DNA of 64,000 bases from Kryptolebias marmoratus. Lineage: Eukaryota > Chordata > Actinopteri > Cyprinodontiformes > Rivulidae. The position numbers and the translations under genes were made by a program. How positions within the stretch are numbered: the stretch's first letter is position 1; every line of letters starts with the position of its first letter. The notes beneath the pieces were generated by a model. The model was not told the DNA's origin, did not search any database, and saw only the letters and a list, made by a program, of their open reading frames with translations. The stretch lies in assembly GCF_001649575.2 (NCBI RefSeq), contig NC_051431.1, positions 25,488,303 to 25,552,302 on the forward strand, given 5' to 3'. Shown one piece after another: positions 60,241-64,000 of the stretch.

Positions 60241-62300
60241 GGGATCAGCTTACTGGGGCAGCGTTTAACACACTGTGACCAGGAGCTTCAGGCAGCCCGC
60301 TTCAAACAGTCCAGCCTCCACTTACACACACACACTCACACACAAAACACTGATCCCCATATTTAGACCTTGGCCATTGTAGCTGCTTGTTTCTTCATCT
60401 TTTACAGCCTTCTCTGATAATTTGTTATTTCTTTATAACAGTGATACAGCTTCATATCAGTGAAGGCAGCAGGGTCAAAAATTACAACCTTGGAATGTTT
60501 AAATCATAGCCCACTCTTATCGACTTGGAGTTTTTATTGATATCTTTACAAAAACAATCAAGAGAGAACATTGTTTTATTTAACAGCAGGCAGGGAATTC
60601 AAGTAAGATGTTACCATCAGTCAGCATCATTAAAGAGATGTTTGCCGAGTCTACGCTGGAGTTTTATTTTGAAATAAATCACCTTGTCTCATTATTTATG
60701 AAAAATAAAAACTGGACTCAAACTCCAACAAGAGCTTAATGTGTAATGAAGTTGATGTGCAGAAACCATTTTTTAAGCAAAAATTAAACCATATTGTGCA
60801 CATTATTTTACTGTAAAATGGTTTGTACTCTCTATCAGGCTTCCACCCAACGTCCCCTGCAGCAGGAAGTCAAACCTCAGGCCTCCAGCGTCGACCAGTC
60901 GGCCTCATCGCAGGTACTTCTGCAAGCAACACGAGACAACAGACAGAGTTTTACTGTTTCGCACGGGCACAACAAGCGTGCACGTCGACAACAACAACAA
61001 CACAAACAAAAGGGCCCATTTAGCCGTGGGGAGTGAGGCATGTTGGGTAATTAAAGGGGGGGTAGATGAGGGGGTAGATGCCCTGGACAACAACACACAT
61101 TGTGTGTTGGGGACAAAGCCATTGTTGTGTGGGGGTACAGGCCTGTAGGACTCAGGCTCCCTGGGAGGAGAAGTACTGATCAGATGAACTTAGAAAAAAA
61201 ACCTTCTGTGGTTCTAGCACTAATTAACACTGAATGAAACTATGGAAAATCAGTGTGTCAATTATTAACAATACATTTATGCTGGGAAGATAACAACCAG
61301 TGGTTTTATATTATAAATCAGTACGTACTGATCGCGTGGCAGAGAGTGACCTGTGAGGCCACTGTGATTAAAGGCGGAGTTTTGTCACAGAAAACATTAG
61401 CCTTCTAAATAAAGAAACCATTACTCACAATAAAACATGTTAATTAGGATGTTTACTTGTTAAAGAATAGTTTGGACATTTGGACCTTCTTATGGAAAGG
61501 TTTTGAACTATTAATATCTTACCTGCTGTAGATAACTCTTTGAACGGCCTCAGTTTGGAGAAATAAACTTAAAGCTGATGAGCTAACAGCTACTCTATAA
61601 AACTTTACACCTGTGTCAGTTTTACATTACAGCAGAAAGTTTATGAAATTCCTGCTTATGGGAAAAAAACAAAACAAATAGAAGGCATTTTTACAAAACA
61701 CTTCAATCCAGGACTTAGACGCCTTCTGGCCACCTGTGTGATTTCTGAATGGACCGAGGCGGCGAGGGAGGTCGAAGCCAACCCACGCTGATTTGCCTCT
61801 ATGCCACGAGGAGAGGTCATAACGGAGCCGAAACGGACGACGTGTGAAAAGGATAAATTTGATTTAACATGGAGGAAGTGGGTTGAAATCATTTCAACCT
61901 GGAGAGACTCACACGGAGAGATAAAGACAATTAGAGTGTTTTATTGGTTAGAGGTCTTTGGCGCTCAGGCCCCGGCAGAAGACGAGTTTGCAGAGAACCG
62001 CTGTGAGCTTGAATGATTGAAGTAGGGTGAGAGATTAGGGTAGTCATCCCCCGGGACCCGGACCTGGTGGTGGCATAGAGGACGAGGAAGGGGAGTCCAG
62101 AGGAGCATAAGAAAGTGAGGGTGGAGATCGGGGAGGTGGTGGGACGAGACTTGGCTGGCGAGCAGGAGGAGCCGTGGACGGGGAGCCTTATATCCTGCAC
62201 CTGGATGCGATTTGGCAGCTGGGAGCGAGAATCCATGATGACTGATGCTGGACAGCTGGGTGAGTCTGCCAGGTTGAAATTGCGGCGAGCCTTCACATCC
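60241..62300. other. Upstream intergenic region, no recognised gene
   Basis: Positions 61650-62300 are GC-richer with overlapping frames on both strands up to 129 codons, none with a recognisable domain. The 61801 frame (KDKFDLTWRKWVEI) faintly recalls the C-terminal end of fish LINE proteins, but I would not assign it. Confidence 0.4.
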
Positions 62301-62311
62301 ACACACTAAGC

Positions 62312-62518
62312 CAGGGGTGTCCAATCCTGGTCCTCGAGGGCCGCCATCCTGCATGTTTTACCTGTTTCTCTGCTCCAACACACCTGATTCAGAGGTTTAA
62401 TCACCTCTTCATGTTCTGCAGAAACCTGTTAATCAGCCATTGATTCAAATCAGGTGTGTTGGAGCAGAGAAACAAGTAAAACATGCAGGCCCTCGAGGAC
62501 CAGGATTGGACACCCCTG
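62312..62518. mobile_element. hAT-type fold-back MITE, copy 2, with perfect TIRs and target duplication
   Basis: 207 bp. The terminal inverted repeats match exactly over 31 bp (outer part caggggtgtccaatcctggt). The flanking 8-mers are both CACTAAGC (62304-62311 and 62519-62526). An 8-bp duplication with CAG-type ends is the hAT signature. Most of the element folds back on itself. No coding capacity. Confidence 0.9.
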
Positions 62519-62529
62519 CACTAAGCAGA

Positions 62530-64000
62530 CTTTGTGTGACTCCATATGAATTAAGCCTCATTTTTATTGGAGATGACAGGTAAAGAGATGTAAGCACCCT
62601 GGGCTTTAGTCTATGTCGTTTCATATGGTATAAAGGAATATGTTAGATATGGGATACAGGAAGGACCTTATTTTTGCTATATGGGGATGGTATGGGGGAA
62701 CAGGCAGAATATGTAATGGAAATTAATTTTGAGATGAAGGCAACTTGTTTATCAAAAAAAAAACAAAACACAGAGACTATTTCTAAACTGAAGAAAGGAC
62801 TGGACTGGAAAAGGAAAAAAAAGACTTCTCTCATGACTTTGTTTGCTCTGTTCTGTGAGGATCTGAATTATTTTTGAAGTTTCATTTTGTATTAAGTTTA
62901 TTGTTTTCATCAATTCTGTTTCTTGTTGTTTGTGTTTAGTTTTTTTCGTTGTAAGTTGTTGTGTAGTCTGCTCCCTGTGCCCTCAGCGTGCCATCACTCT
63001 CTCTTCCATGTCAGTCAGCCTCTTCTTCTCACACCTGTGCCGTGTTACTAATCTGTCACCTGTTTCCACTCCCTCGTTCACATCAGCCTTTAACACCTGT
63101 TCATCTCCGTCCACTGCTCACTGTTGCTAGATGCGCTGTGTGGTTTCCTTGTGTCAGCCGCCTCGTGTCCCCAGTATTGCCATGGTTTGAGAGTTTTAGT
63201 TATTTTAAGTTTTGCTGCCAAGACAGCCTTTTGTTTTGTTATTTTAAATAAATTAGTTTTCTTTGGAGCTGCTCGTTTGTCTGCATCTTGGGTCCAAACC
63301 GTCCAACCACCTAACCCGACATGTTCCTTTACCTGGTGTCATTGATGGGACCAATCTGTATGCCAGACTGGTTTTTGTTTGGTTTTGTTCTTGTTCAAAA
63401 TGCGTAAAAATAAAATAACATTAATTCCTGCTGGAGGTGTTGCAGTTTGCAGCTGCTCCTGTTATTTGCACTTACAACTAATCACAAAAGTCTACGTAAA
63501 TAACAGTGTAATTTATAAACTGGCTGTGATGTAAAAATCTATAAACATTTGTTGATCCCCTATGAAATCTTGGAGATTGGAGCTGTTTCAAATATGGCAG
63601 CAATCCACTTTGGTCTTGGCTGTGTTTGAACTGGCTATTAGCTTGTCAGTCTGATCAGAATTAAACTCTGTTTCTCTAACTGAGTCCATTCAAACAGTAG
63701 TATCCACAACAGGTCAGATATTGATCATTCAGACTTTTAAAAAAAGACTTCAGCTAAGAAGGCCTACAGCGTTTCACGAGCTTCAATTAGCTACTCCTAC
63801 TAAAATATGTTCATAAAAAACGTGAAAGCTTTGAAATGCAAGGATCGTCTTCATGTTTAAAATATATTTTGAACTAATTTGTCAATGCATTCTTGGTGCT
63901 CCAAACAGTATAATATAGATTCAGTGTTACAGGGTGGTGTGTGTGGTTTTTTTTTGTTTTGTTTTGTTTTTTTTTTTTTGTTTTTTTGTTTTTTTTTTGG
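62530..64000. other. Intergenic, probable old transposon sequence, T-rich right edge
   Basis: Positions about 62930-63330 are pyrimidine-rich with short low-complexity frames (gttttgttattttaaataaa, then tgtctgcatcttgggtccaa). The pattern is like the 3' part of a fish retroelement, family unassigned. The window ends in a long T/GT run (63940-64000). Confidence 0.4.

Noticed and set aside
61801..62354. Overlapping frames of 70-129 codons in a GC-richer block
   Set aside because: No recognisable domain, frames on both strands, no splice structure. More likely decayed repeat or plain composition effect.

Overview
The window is AT-rich vertebrate nuclear DNA, almost certainly from a teleost (ray-finned) fish. 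Coding exons are short and split by long introns. The background is packed with fish-type repeats: decayed Tc1/mariner copies, hAT-type MITEs, tRNA-headed SINEs, a Penelope-like fragment and long microsatellites. Three runs of N (42379-42418, 43807-43867, 47334-48249) show that it is a draft assembly. I see no bacterial-type operons, CRISPR arrays or phage modules.

Three protein-coding genes can be built exon by exon, all on the minus strand. (1) slc25a36, a mitochondrial pyrimidine nucleotide carrier, has 7 coding exons between 29296 and 16318 and gives a complete 311-residue protein. A GC-rich promoter lies at about 29300-29830. (2) A ZP3-like egg-coat gene has 2 coding exons between 46112 and 45417. 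It encodes a secreted protein of about 208 residues with a complete ZP-N half and no ZP-C half, and a polyadenylation signal follows closely. (3) An ALDH3-family fatty aldehyde dehydrogenase has 9 coding exons between 57650 and 50446 and gives a complete 507-residue protein with catalytic Glu and Cys and a C-terminal membrane anchor. A probable 5' UTR exon lies near 60082-60200. The three genes have unrelated jobs (mitochondrial nucleotide transport, egg coat, lipid aldehyde oxidation) and nothing suggests they work together.

Layout: 1-15800 is intergenic, with two related 21-bp-type tandem arrays (165-870, 7678-8215), a possible CpG-rich promoter (about 1540-2250), MITEs and several copies of a palindrome-ended repeat. 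15800-29830 is slc25a36 with its 3' region, and its introns hold three Tc1-like remnants, one with a nested TTAA-flanked element. 29830-45300 is intergenic and repeat-rich. 45300-46240 is the ZP3-like gene. 46800-49650 is a SINE/Penelope/SINE cluster around the largest gap. 50180-60240 is the ALDH3 gene. 60240-64000 is intergenic.

The most notable items are the ZP-N-only ZP3-like gene, whose expected exon-2 splice donor appears to be lost, and an interspersed repeat family of at least 12 copies with a conserved 19-nt palindromic end that I cannot assign to a named superfamily. Most of the rest is ordinary fish gene and transposon biology. I found no convincing new multi-gene system.
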